Of a DNA stretch of 64,000 nt, positions 27,061 to 35,442 are shown piece by piece (positions within the stretch are counted from its first letter, which is position 1; every line of letters starts with the position of its first letter). A model generated the notes under the pieces. That model did no database searches, was not told the DNA's origin, and saw only the letters and a list, made by a program, of their open reading frames with translations. The position numbers and the translations under genes are program-made. This DNA is from Pararhizobium sp. IMCC21322 (GTDB lineage Bacteria > Pseudomonadota > Alphaproteobacteria > Rhizobiales > GCA-2746425): contig NZ_CP132335.1 in assembly GCF_030758295.1 (NCBI RefSeq), forward strand, positions 5,188,333 to 5,252,332, in the 5' to 3' direction.

Positions 27061-28017
27061 ATGCAGCCTTCAAACTCCGCAGCCACCCGCCCTTCAATTA
27101 TCGTTCTGTCCAGCCTGGTGGCTGATGGCTCTGTCGGTGGACGGTTGGCCTGTTTTGCCCTGGAAAGACTGGGGTTTCCGGTCTGGCTCGTGCCAACAGC
27201 CACCCTGCCCCGCCATCCCGGTCGCAGTCCTTCGGTCCGCACAAATACGTCTGCTGAATTTCTGCAAGGCTGTTTGGCTGATCTATCTGAACTGGCCAAA
27301 TCGCAGCCAATCGCCGCAATCCTGACCGGCTATATGGGCGATGCTCAGCAGATAAACATCATTGCCGACGCCATATCCGATCTGAAAGCGAGCCATCCGG
27401 ACCTGCTTTATATGTGCGATCCTGTGTTGGGAGATGGCGACCAATTATATGTCGCTGAGGAAACTGCGAACGCCATGCGCGACAAGCTCTGGCCGCTATG
27501 CGATATCGCCACGCCCAACAGTTTTGAACTGTGCTGGCTGGAAGGCGCTGCTGATCAATCCGTAACAACCGCGCCCGCTCTGGCCGATCTTTCAAGAACG
27601 GCATCACCGCAACGCGTCGCCGTGACCAGCGTTGCCGGACTGATGAAAGGGTATATTGGCAATCTGCTAGCCACGCCCGACACGCCGGCCATTCTATTTG
27701 AGCATCTGGTCATGCCGCACGCGCCACACGGCACAGGGGATTTGTTTGCGGCCCTCTTGCTTGGTCATTATCTGCTATCCGGTAATTGGGAAAAGGCGAC
27801 CGAGCGGGCAAGTGCCGCCCTGTTTGAACTGACCGCCAGAGCCGCAAAATCAGGCCTTCACGACCTGCCGCTGATTGCAGAGCAAGCATCGCTGGAGCGT
27901 CCCATGGCCTCAGTATCCAAACGCCAGATCACAACGGCCCAGACAGGAAGCAAAACCGGACAGCAAGCTGGAAAGAAGGGCAAACGACCCGTTTTGAAAC
28001 CCAGCCCTCTTTCGTAA
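27061..28017 (+). CDS. pdxY: Pyridoxal kinase-like protein
   Basis: 318-residue ribokinase-superfamily protein of the PdxK/PdxY group. It shows the opening IIVLSSLVADGSVGGRLACF with ALERLGFPVWLVPTATLPRHPG, a conserved YMCDPVLGD block and the catalytic GTGDLFAALLLG near residue 227. It would phosphorylate pyridoxal to PLP, the cofactor of the dehydratase next door. A Lys/Gln-rich tail (about 280-318) extends beyond the usual family end. It lies 97 bp after the FAD gene and 31 bp before the dehydratase gene. Confidence 0.85.
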   Translation: MQPSNSAATRPSIIVLSSLVADGSVGGRLACFALERLGFPVWLVPTATLPRHPGRSPSVRTNTSAEFLQGCLADLSELAKSQPIAAILTGYMGDAQQINIIADAISDLKASHPDLLYMCDPVLGDGDQLYVAEETANAMRDKLWPLCDIATPNSFELCWLEGAADQSVTTAPALADLSRTASPQRVAVTSVAGLMKGYIGNLLATPDTPAILFEHLVMPHAPHGTGDLFAALLLGHYLLSGNWEKATERASAALFELTARAAKSGLHDLPLIAEQASLERPMASVSKRQITTAQTGSKTGQQAGKKGKRPVLKPSPLS

Positions 28018-28048
28018 ACAAATCCGCTCTCATAAATCAGGAACCCTC

Positions 28049-28972
28049 ATGATAAGCCGCAGTGCAATCGAAGAAGCTCACGCGCGCATTGCGCCCTATA
28101 TTCGCCGCACGCCTGTCATGGACAGCAATGGCGACTTTTGCGACCATGACACGCCCGTGTCCCTCAAGCTGGAACTGTTTCAGCACACAGGGTCATTCAA
28201 ACCGCGCGGCGCGTTCAACAATCTGCTCACCAGAGCGGTTCCAAAGGCAGGCATCGCGGCAGCGTCCGGTGGCAATCATGGTGCAGCCGTGGCCTATGCT
28301 GCCGCGCGCCTGGGTCACAAAGCTAAAATCTTCGTGCCGGAAATATCCAGCCTGGCCAAACAGGCTAAAATCCGTGAAGCGGGTGCGGATTTGGTCGTGG
28401 AAGGCGCGCACTATGCCGATGCCCTTGCACTATGCAACGCCTATCAACAGCAAACCGGCGCGATGACAATTCACGCTTATGACGCTGAAGAAACCATCGC
28501 CGGGCAAGGAACGGTTGCACTGGAGTGGCTGCAGCAATCAGGCCCGCTGGACACATTATTGGTGGCAGCCGGTGGCGGTGGTCTCATCGCCGGCATTTTA
28601 TCGGCATGTCAGGATGTGTGTCGCGTAATCTCGGTGGAGCCGGATGGTGCCTGCTGTCTGGCTCAGGCACTGCAGGCCGGACGACCGTTTAATGTGGAAA
28701 TTAGTTCAATCGCAGCGGACAGTCTTGGCGCGCAATCATTGGGCAAATTGTCCTTTGAAATTTGCCAAAAACACCTTCACCGCGCAATCACCGTTCCCGA
28801 CAGCGCTATTCTCAAAACCCAGAAAGCCATCTGGCAAAAGCTGCAAATCATCACCGAACCGGGTGGAGCAACGGCACTGTCTGCGCTCGTCCATGGCGCC
28901 TATAGACCTGAACCGGGGGAGCGAATTGGTGTTTTACTATGCGGTGCCAACGCTGAATCTGGTGTTTTTTGA
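28049..28972 (+). CDS. Threonine/serine dehydratase-like PLP enzyme
   Basis: 307-residue fold-type II PLP enzyme, catabolic threonine dehydratase/serine racemase/hydroxyaspartate dehydratase group, lacking an ACT domain. The PLP lysine is Lys51 in GSFKPRGA, the substrate loop is SGGNHGAA, the phosphate-binding loop is AAGGGGLIAG near 171-180 and the C-terminal cofactor-binding serine is replaced in LLCGANAE (family SGGN or CGGN). It may deaminate a hydroxy amino acid to an oxo acid; the particular substrate is open. Nothing follows for 327 bp. Confidence 0.86.
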   Translation: MISRSAIEEAHARIAPYIRRTPVMDSNGDFCDHDTPVSLKLELFQHTGSFKPRGAFNNLLTRAVPKAGIAAASGGNHGAAVAYAAARLGHKAKIFVPEISSLAKQAKIREAGADLVVEGAHYADALALCNAYQQQTGAMTIHAYDAEETIAGQGTVALEWLQQSGPLDTLLVAAGGGGLIAGILSACQDVCRVISVEPDGACCLAQALQAGRPFNVEISSIAADSLGAQSLGKLSFEICQKHLHRAITVPDSAILKTQKAIWQKLQIITEPGGATALSALVHGAYRPEPGERIGVLLCGANAESGVF

Positions 28973-29052
28973 CCATAATTCCTACAAATCCGCCTTTTCT
29001 GGCAAAAGAGCCTTGAAACTATTGCCTGTCAGAGCCTATTTTAGGAGTGTGC

Positions 29053-29082
29053 ATGGCTTATGCCTTGCGCGAAGGTAAATAG
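29053..29082 (+). other. Possible 9-residue leader ORF
   Basis: ATG at 29053 opens MAYALREGK and stops with TAG. AGGAG (29043-29047) ends five bases before the start, a near-ideal Shine-Dalgarno. No function or conservation can be judged; it may be chance. Confidence 0.2.
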
Positions 29083-29240
29083 CCGTTCACTCAGACGAAC
29101 TCTCAGATGAGATTGTATGATCGTTGACCGTGTGGCCGTTATCGGAAAATTCTTCACCATGAAAGCCTGTGCTTTGATGTGGTTGGTTCTTTTGGGCCGA
29201 CGCAAAAATGCCGGTTTGGTCCATTATTTTGGGCTGTGAC

Positions 29241-29297
29241 ATGAGGAAGGCCTATTCGGCGACGGGTGCATTTATTTTTAAAAGGATAAAACCCTGA
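29241..29297 (+). other. Possible 18-residue ORF ending at the rsfS start
   Basis: ATG at 29241 reads MRKAYSATGAFIFKRIKP and stops at TGA two bases before the rsfS ATG. The spacing would suit translational coupling or a leader peptide; it has no clear ribosome-binding site of its own. Confidence 0.15.
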
Positions 29298-29299
29298 CC

Positions 29300-29752
29300 A
29301 TGCCATTGCAGGCTTCGTCCTCCGACACAGCGCCAAAAAAAGGTGCAAATGTGCAACCCGCACATGCGATGTCAGAGGCAGCGGCTGAAACCGAATTCTC
29401 TTCGGAAGAAGCCCTTAAAATTGTTCTCGCCAGCCTGGATGATTCCAAGGCTGAGGAAACACTGCCAATCGATATCAGCGGAAAATCTCCACTGTTCGAC
29501 CATATTGTGGTGACCACCGGACGCTCACATCGTCACGTCAATGCGATTGCCGATCACCTTTTGCGCGATGTGAAAACAGCCGGTCTTGGCCGCGCTTCTG
29601 TTGAAGGCTTGCCGGCTTGCGACTGGGTGCTGGTCGATACAGGCGATGTTGTCGTTCATATTTTCCGCCCTGAAGTGCGCGAGTTTTACAATATCGAGAA
29701 AATCTGGCGCGCCCAGGAAGACGATATGACACCGGCTCCGGCAAACGCCTGA
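29300..29752 (+). CDS. rsfS: Ribosome silencing factor RsfS
   Basis: 150-residue RsfS/Iojap-family protein, which binds ribosomal protein uL14 and blocks subunit joining under starvation. The domain (about 35-145) has LDDSKAEETLPIDISGKSPLFDHIVVTTGRS and the C-terminal DWVLVDTGDVVVHIF with REFYNIEKIW. The first 30 residues are a low-complexity extension; a later in-frame Met (MSEAAAETEF, residue 24) could be the real start. 18 bp before rlmH, the conserved partner. Confidence 0.93.
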   Translation: MPLQASSSDTAPKKGANVQPAHAMSEAAAETEFSSEEALKIVLASLDDSKAEETLPIDISGKSPLFDHIVVTTGRSHRHVNAIADHLLRDVKTAGLGRASVEGLPACDWVLVDTGDVVVHIFRPEVREFYNIEKIWRAQEDDMTPAPANA

Positions 29753-29770
29753 GCGAGTGAAACTGAGCCA

Positions 29771-30253
29771 GTGAAACTGACGATAGCTGCAATCGGGCGG
29801 ATGAAACGCGGTGCCGAGCAGGATTTGTGCGCGCGCTATGCTGATCGCGCCGACAAGGCAGGCCGCGCGCTCAGCCTTGGCCCATTGCGCATTGTCGAAT
29901 TCAATGAATCTCGCGCACCGCGACCAGCTGAACGCAAGGCCCAGGAAGCTGACATGCTCTTGGGTGCCGCACCTCCTGGCGCGGCAAAATTCGTGTTTGA
30001 TGAACATGGCACTGCCCACACCAGCCGCAGCTTCACAAATATTCTGGCGGAAGAACGCGATAATGGCTGCTCGGAAGCATGGTTCTTCATTGGCGGCGCT
30101 GATGGCCATGGCAATGCTTTGCTGGATGCTGCGACCAAAAAAATATCGCTGGGCAAAATGACCTACCCCCACCAGATTGCACGATGCCTGTTGGCAGAGC
30201 AGATTTACCGGGCCATCACCATTCTGTCTGGACACCCCTATCATCGGGACTAG
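29771..30253 (+). CDS. rlmH: 23S rRNA pseudouridine-1915 N3-methyltransferase RlmH
   Basis: 160-residue SPOUT methyltransferase that methylates pseudouridine 1915 of 23S rRNA using S-adenosylmethionine. The knot region shows FIGGADGHG and the family C-terminus SGHPYHRD is intact (usually HPYHR). The start is GTG at 29771, the beginning of MKLTIAAIGR. It follows rsfS by 18 bp. Confidence 0.95.
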   Translation: MKLTIAAIGRMKRGAEQDLCARYADRADKAGRALSLGPLRIVEFNESRAPRPAERKAQEADMLLGAAPPGAAKFVFDEHGTAHTSRSFTNILAEERDNGCSEAWFFIGGADGHGNALLDAATKKISLGKMTYPHQIARCLLAEQIYRAITILSGHPYHRD

Positions 30254-30310
30254 GGTCAAAACCCAATTGGAAAACTTGAAAGCCGTTCTGTTTTTGATAC
30301 AAGGATAGCC

Positions 30311-31546
30311 ATGATCCGCACCCTCTTATGTCTTCTTTTGCTCGTGACGTCCGGACAAGTCTTCGCTCAGGATCGCGGCGCTATCGAGCGGCAGTTCCAA
30401 AACTGGCTGAAAGATACAATTTTACCGCAAGCGCGGTCCGTTGGTGTGTCGCGGCGCACCTTCAATGCCGCTTTTTCCGGAGTGACCCTGAATTGGGACC
30501 TTCCGGACCTTGTACCACCAGGCACCAAGCCCAAAGTGCCCAAGCGCCAGCGTCAGGCTGAGTTTAGTTCACCAGGAAAATATTTCAGACGCGGCAGCAT
30601 TGATGGCGCCACCTCGGTTGGCCGACAGATGGCGGCACGCCACGCAAAAATACTTGCAACTGTCGAACGGCAAACCGGTGTGCCGGGACGCATCGTTCTG
30701 GCCATCTGGGGCCGCGAAAGCGGTTATGGTCGAGCTTCAATCCCCCACAATGTGTTTAAAGTTCTGGGCACGAAAGCCTTTATGAGCACAAGAGCGCCCT
30801 ATTTTACCGCTGAATTGGTAGCGGCTCTTCAGATCGCCGAGGCAGGCCACGCACCAGAGCGCACCATGAAAAGCAGCTGGGCTGGCGCTCTTGGCCAGCC
30901 GCAATTCATGCCATCCAGCTTCTTGAAATATGCTGCAGATGGCAATGGTGATGGCCGCGCTGACATCTGGAACTCTGAAGCTGACACCATAGCATCCATC
31001 GGAACCTACCTTGCCTTGCACGGCTGGGTCGGCGATCGCGATTGGGGCTTTGAAGTGGATCTGCCGCGGTCTGTTTCCTGTACGCTGGAGGGCCCGGATC
31101 AGGGCCGATCCATCGCCGCTTGGGAAGCCATGGGGATAAAACGCGTGTCCGGGCGCCCTTTCCCTGATCACGAAAAACGCGGTGAAGGCTATCTGCTTCT
31201 GCCAGCAGGCCGAAACGGTCCGGCCTTCATTGCCACACCGAATTTCTTTGTTTTGAAGGAATATAACAAGAGCGATTTATATGCGCTGTTTGTCGGTCAT
31301 GTCGGTGACCGCATCCAGTATGGTGTTGGTGATTTTACCGCACGCTGGGGCGCTGTCGGCGGACTGCTGCGCTCCGACGTGGCAACCATGCAGCGTGCGC
31401 TGGAAGCAAAAGGGCATGATGTTGGCGGTGCCGATGGGCTGGCCGGTTTCAAAACCCGCCGCTCCATAGGCCGTTGGCAGGAAGCAACGGGACAGGCTTC
31501 AACCTGCTTCCCCGAAGCAAATATGAAGGCAGCGCTGACCCGCTGA
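30311..31546 (+). CDS. Lytic murein transglycosylase (MltB-like) with peptidoglycan-binding domain
   Basis: 411 residues. A signal peptide (MIRTLLCLLLLVTSGQVFAQ) is followed by an SLT_2/MltB domain: RQFQNWLKDTILPQARSVGVSRRTFNAAF, the catalytic glutamate in LAIWGRESGYGR (near 138) and GQPQFMPSSFLKYAADGNGD. A C-terminal PG_binding_1 domain (about 340-405) shows LRSDVATMQRALEAKGHDVGG. It cleaves glycan strands to 1,6-anhydro ends in the periplasm. It lies 57 bp after rlmH. Confidence 0.92.
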   Translation: MIRTLLCLLLLVTSGQVFAQDRGAIERQFQNWLKDTILPQARSVGVSRRTFNAAFSGVTLNWDLPDLVPPGTKPKVPKRQRQAEFSSPGKYFRRGSIDGATSVGRQMAARHAKILATVERQTGVPGRIVLAIWGRESGYGRASIPHNVFKVLGTKAFMSTRAPYFTAELVAALQIAEAGHAPERTMKSSWAGALGQPQFMPSSFLKYAADGNGDGRADIWNSEADTIASIGTYLALHGWVGDRDWGFEVDLPRSVSCTLEGPDQGRSIAAWEAMGIKRVSGRPFPDHEKRGEGYLLLPAGRNGPAFIATPNFFVLKEYNKSDLYALFVGHVGDRIQYGVGDFTARWGAVGGLLRSDVATMQRALEAKGHDVGGADGLAGFKTRRSIGRWQEATGQASTCFPEANMKAALTR

Positions 31547-31616
31547 CAACCAAACGGATAAGTGGCGGGTGAGTGGCCTGTGAGTAGATTGAGCATCACC
31601 GAGATGGAACGCTGAT

Positions 31617-32129
31617 ATGGTCAGGTATGTTGCACTTTTGCGGGCAGTCAATGTCGGCGGCAGCGGAAAACTGCCTATGAAAGATCTCATTCAACTGTGC
31701 ACAGAAGCAGGGTTTGAAGATGTTCAGACCTATATCGCAAGCGGTAATGTTGTGTTTTCGACCCATCTGCCGACAGATCAGGCAAAGGCCGTTCTTGAAG
31801 CCCGACTTGAGACCTATGCAGGCCGGCTTGTCCCCGTTTTCATCAGAACCGGCCCTGAATTGAAGTCAATTCTGGATGCCAATCCCTTCCCCGATAAGCC
31901 GGGAAACCGCACCATGGTGGTCTTTCTGGATGGCGCGCCACCCAAAGATGCGCTTGCGCAGGCAACCGGGTTGAAGAGCGAAGAAATGCGCCTCGGCGCG
32001 CAGGAGCTCTACATCCACTATGGCGAGGGCATGGGACAGTCAAAGCTGAAAATTCCTGCAGCCCAATCCGGAACGTCCCGGAACATGAACACAGTCGCAA
32101 AGCTTGTCAAAATGGCGTTGAATGAATAG
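31617..32129 (+). CDS. DUF1697 domain-containing protein
   Basis: 170-residue protein beginning VRYVALLRAVNVGGSGKLPMKDL, the diagnostic DUF1697 start, with GFEDVQTYIASGNVVFST and the C-terminal SGTSRNMNTVAKLVKMA. The fold is small and cytoplasmic and of unknown function. Convergent with the GGDEF-EAL gene, 63 bp apart; that gap contains only a GGATC/GATCC symmetry and no clear terminator. Confidence 0.88.
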   Translation: MVRYVALLRAVNVGGSGKLPMKDLIQLCTEAGFEDVQTYIASGNVVFSTHLPTDQAKAVLEARLETYAGRLVPVFIRTGPELKSILDANPFPDKPGNRTMVVFLDGAPPKDALAQATGLKSEEMRLGAQELYIHYGEGMGQSKLKIPAAQSGTSRNMNTVAKLVKMALNE

Positions 32130-32192
32130 GTGCGGGATCACATGATCCGGCAGCTTACAATCCCACATGAATGCCCGTGAAATCATTCTGGC

Positions 32193-34178
32193 CTAAGCGA
32201 CGTTTTGCTCGGGTTCAATGCCAGCCGCGATCTGCCTTTGAATTGTATTCAGCGTGTCTGCGGAAATGACCCTGGCAGCCTCATTCGCGTCCATCGGCTG
32301 ACCGAAATAAAACCCTTGCAACTGATCGAAATCCATATGAGCCAGAGCATCGATATGAGTATCGTTTTCCACACCCTCTGCCGTCACTTCCATGCCAATG
32401 CCGTGGCCAAGTACGACAATGGTTTCTATGATCTTCTTCAGTGTCTCAGAGTCATTTTCATAGCCGAGCACAAATGACCGGTCGATTTTCAACTTGTCGA
32501 ACTTGTATTTCCAAAGATAGCTGAGACTGGAATAACCTGTTCCGAAATCATCCATAGCTATGGAAATACCCATTTCCTTAAGCGCTTCAAGTTGCTTATG
32601 CACACTGCCATCGTCACCCATTAACAGGCTTTCCGTCACTTCCAGTTCAAGTCTTTTTGCTGGAAATTCGTATTTTTCCAGCAAATTTGCCACCATTGAT
32701 GGCAAATCCTGCGGTTCAAATTGTACGGGTGACAGGTTGACTGACACGAACATGTGCTCGGGCCAGCTTTTAGCGTTGGAAATGGCCTCTTCCAGTACCC
32801 AATTCCCAATAGGCTTGATAAGTCCCAGCTTCTCGGCCAGAGGGATAAATTGGTCAGGACCAATGATCGTCCCGTCCTCACTCTGCAAACGCAGCAATGC
32901 CTCAAAACCCAGAATGGCCTTCGAATCCGATGCATTGATTGGCTGATAGTGAAGTTCCAGTCCGGTCCCATCCACGGCCTGTCGCAGTAATTTCTCGATG
33001 CGCTGACGTTCCTTCAGTTCCTGCTCCATATCACAGGTGTAACTGGTAACGGTATTCTTGCCGGATTCCTTGGCCTTGTACATTGCGATATCGGCCGCAT
33101 GCAGCACGTCTTCGATATCCTGTGAACCAGCTGCCAGATGAGTCCCCGCACTGACATGCCCGACAATGGTTTTACCCTTGTATTCAATGCCATTTGAAAC
33201 CGCCGCGAGGATCTTTTCCGCAATTGCGTTCAACTGTTCCTTCGATACGCCAGGCAGGCAGACAACGAATTCATCCCCGCCAAACCGTGAGGCGATACCA
33301 TCAGCGGGCAGTTGATCTTCAATGGCTCTGGCGGTGGCGCGCAGAAAAGCATCACCACCTTCGTGCCCATAACTGTCATTGACCTGTTTGAAGTCATCAA
33401 TGTCGATGAAGATCATCCCTACCGGCTTAGTGTCATCGCCATTACCTCCGAAAAACTTCTCGACAAAAAGCGTAAAGGACCGCCGATTATAGAGCCCCGT
33501 CAGCACATCATATTTAGAAAGACGTTCAGCCCTGGCCTTTTCTGCGTTTGCGATGGCACCTTTCTTCAGGAATGCCAGAGACGGAACAAGATAGATCAGG
33601 GCGCACAAAAATGGCAGCGCATAGGCAATCCAGGAAAATCCGGATCTCAGATTCGCGGCCATGTTTGTCTGATCCAGGTAAACTTCAACCACCCCAATCT
33701 TCTGATCGGCACCGTCTGTAATCTGCACGTAGGCTTCTACATAAGTGTCGGGACGATTATCTTTCAGTCGTCCGTCATAAGTAGTGATGTCGCTGGTTCC
33801 GGTCTGAAATACCGCCAGTGCTTTCTCATTCACTTCAGACAGGGTGTGCCCTTCATTGATGAACCGATATTCATCCGAGACAAGAGCAACGGTGCCATCA
33901 GGCCGGAATACCTTGAACCGAAACACATCGCCGAACTGAACCGCTGCATCAATGAGCTTAGCCTGTGTCTCGGTCGGCTTTCCCGAGCGGATCAGACCCT
34001 CAAGATTACCCAGATTCTGATAAAAATACTGGGTCCAATGTGCAGCGCGTGATTCCGCTTCATTCTTGGTAACGCGATCTACTGCCCGGTCCAGTCCCAC
34101 CCAAACCCCAAGGCTCAAGACCACGGTAACAGCGATGACGACGCAAAATGCGAACAATGAATGCTTGCGAATTCTCAT
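32193..34178 (-). CDS. Membrane-bound GGDEF-EAL cyclic-di-GMP enzyme
   Basis: 661 residues: transmembrane helix (about 7-28), periplasmic sensor (30-180), second helix (185-205), GGDEF domain and EAL domain. The diguanylate-cyclase site RFGGDEF (300-304) is intact, but the inhibitory I-site RxxD is absent (LPAD). The EAL residues are all present: FEALLRL (426-428), VNLSPVQ, MDDFGTGYSSLSYL, LKIDRSFV, AEGVE and LQGFYFGQP, so phosphodiesterase activity is expected. The start at 34178 is chosen because AGGAAA lies eight bases upstream and it begins at the first helix; an ATG 48 bp upstream is less likely. Monocistronic. Confidence 0.93.
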   Translation of the reverse strand: MRIRKHSLFAFCVVIAVTVVLSLGVWVGLDRAVDRVTKNEAESRAAHWTQYFYQNLGNLEGLIRSGKPTETQAKLIDAAVQFGDVFRFKVFRPDGTVALVSDEYRFINEGHTLSEVNEKALAVFQTGTSDITTYDGRLKDNRPDTYVEAYVQITDGADQKIGVVEVYLDQTNMAANLRSGFSWIAYALPFLCALIYLVPSLAFLKKGAIANAEKARAERLSKYDVLTGLYNRRSFTLFVEKFFGGNGDDTKPVGMIFIDIDDFKQVNDSYGHEGGDAFLRATARAIEDQLPADGIASRFGGDEFVVCLPGVSKEQLNAIAEKILAAVSNGIEYKGKTIVGHVSAGTHLAAGSQDIEDVLHAADIAMYKAKESGKNTVTSYTCDMEQELKERQRIEKLLRQAVDGTGLELHYQPINASDSKAILGFEALLRLQSEDGTIIGPDQFIPLAEKLGLIKPIGNWVLEEAISNAKSWPEHMFVSVNLSPVQFEPQDLPSMVANLLEKYEFPAKRLELEVTESLLMGDDGSVHKQLEALKEMGISIAMDDFGTGYSSLSYLWKYKFDKLKIDRSFVLGYENDSETLKKIIETIVVLGHGIGMEVTAEGVENDTHIDALAHMDFDQLQGFYFGQPMDANEAARVISADTLNTIQRQIAAGIEPEQNVA

Positions 34179-34521
34179 GAAGAAATTTCCTACATTTTTC
34201 TTGCAGCAAACATTCACAGTTCGCATTAAAATATCATTACAAACTTTTGATCACCGGAATGTAAGTAAATGAACGATGAAACCGGAAATTCATAAGGATG
34301 AAATTTTCGACGTAACAGAGCAAGAAACAGAAGTAAAAATGGGCCGCAAACCCGGCAAATCATTCAGACGAAGCCCGCCCGGCCTGCGATGCTCCGTCGT
34401 TCAGAATTCTCCAATAGTCAAATCAGGTTCCAGGCGCGCTGGTTCTCTTCCAGATGGGCGATGGAGGGCAGAGTTGCTGGATATAAATGTCAGCTATCTG
34501 CCGGCCAGACATCACAGTTCT
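34179..34521. other. 343-bp spacer between the DUF1349 and GGDEF-EAL genes
   Basis: Must contain the GGDEF-EAL promoter; the segment around 34210-34260 is AT-rich, with no clear -35/-10 pair. A plus-strand frame from 34276 runs 197 codons, but most of it is antisense to the DUF1349 gene and it is not called. Confidence 0.4.
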
Positions 34522-35109
34522 TCATTCATGAAGCTCTTTCACCTGCGGATCAGTCAACGACCAGTCATGAAAGCATGCCTTGAAACCGGCCCGTTCCGGG
34601 GAGCAAAGGTAGGGTCCGACCTGGACTGTGGTAGCGGCATCGGGAAGCGGAGCAAGACGGGCCATTTGCCATCCATCGCTCCCTCCATGCTGCATGAGCA
34701 GCACATTGCCCAGACGCGTGATGCGCAATGTCACTGGCCCGTCAAGGGCAACAGCTTGCGCGGACCAGTCGGAAAAACCGTCTGTGACGACAACGCTGAG
34801 ATGTGTCGCCCCGTCGGTCAGTTCAACACCGAACTTCACCCATGCGGTTGGCCCGGACCGCACCATTAACCCGGCCTGATCATACAGTGTCTGATAATCT
34901 CCGCTGAATGTCAGAACCGCACTGAAATCTTCCGTCCGCTTTTGCAGCAGCGCGTGGCCATCATCCCGTTCAAAGCCGTAATGTGTCCGTTGCCAGAAAT
35001 CGGTTTTGTCTCCCGACGTCGCATGCAACAGGCCACCCGGATCAATCGACCAGTCATCCGGCTCATTCAGCCACGCCATATCCGCCCAGCTTTGCGTTGT
35101 TTTTACCAT
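34522..35109 (-). CDS. DUF1349 domain-containing protein
   Basis: 195-residue concanavalin-like beta-sandwich protein of the DUF1349 family. Recognisable parts are WLNEPDDWSIDPGGLLHATSG, DFWQRTHYGF, DQAGLMVRSGPTAWVKFGVE and the C-terminal VGPYLCSPERAGFKACFHDW. Family members are uncharacterised and some are fused to glycosidases. There is no signal peptide. Divergent from the LysR gene at 35443. Confidence 0.86.
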   Translation of the reverse strand: MVKTTQSWADMAWLNEPDDWSIDPGGLLHATSGDKTDFWQRTHYGFERDDGHALLQKRTEDFSAVLTFSGDYQTLYDQAGLMVRSGPTAWVKFGVELTDGATHLSVVVTDGFSDWSAQAVALDGPVTLRITRLGNVLLMQHGGSDGWQMARLAPLPDAATTVQVGPYLCSPERAGFKACFHDWSLTDPQVKELHE

Positions 35110-35442
35110 TCAATCAGATCCTTCTTCCGATACATGACGGTTTTTTGCGAGCCTTAAAACCCAATGAATGCGTCTGCAACAGCCATGAACACCGGAATGC
35201 TGAGGATGGCCACCGGCGTTCCCGATCCGGTTGAGGGCTCGACACAGGCAGATGGATTGGCTTTTGGCAGTTGCGTCAGCATGGTGCTCGCGATTTCAAA
35301 AGATGAAGTCCGTAACGTTAACACTCAATTGTCAGAGCGGTATGCGCGATCAGTTTTAGAATAAAAAATATATCTTTTTGAATTTTCGTTCTATTATTTA
35401 GAACATTTCTGCAAGACACACTTTCCTGAGGGCCTGAAAGAT
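35110..35442. other. 333-bp divergent spacer (DUF1349 / LysR)
   Basis: The half near the LysR gene is strongly AT-rich and carries the inverted repeat at 35388-35404. A 66-codon plus-strand frame at 35164-35364 has no recognisable features. No RNA gene seen. Confidence 0.4.
35388..35404. promoter_or_regulatory. LysR-type inverted repeat (T-N11-A)
   Basis: GTTCTA (35388-35393) and TAGAAC (35399-35404) form a perfect 6-5-6 inverted repeat fitting the T-N11-A LysR box, 39 bp upstream of the LysR start in the divergent gap. A likely autoregulatory site. Confidence 0.5.

Larger units (their letters stand above)
28973..29299. other. 327-bp spacer before rsfS
   Basis: In many Rhizobiales nadD precedes rsfS; here no nadD-like frame is present. 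The spacer holds a 9-residue frame with a good ribosome-binding site (29053-29082) and an 18-residue frame ending two bases before the rsfS ATG (29241-29297). No terminator or RNA gene was recognised. Confidence 0.45.

Noticed and set aside
32130..32192. GGATC/GATCC symmetry as a terminator between the DUF1697 and GGDEF-EAL genes
   Set aside because: Only five base pairs around a four-base loop and no T-run.
34276..34869. 197-codon plus-strand frame starting MKPEIHKDEIFDV
   Set aside because: Its first 80 codons lie in a gap and look hydrophilic, but the rest is antisense to the DUF1349 gene and the start has no good Shine-Dalgarno; kept only as a remote possibility.
35164..35364. 66-codon frame between the DUF1349 and LysR genes
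   Set aside because: Low-complexity composition and no initiation signal or recognisable family.
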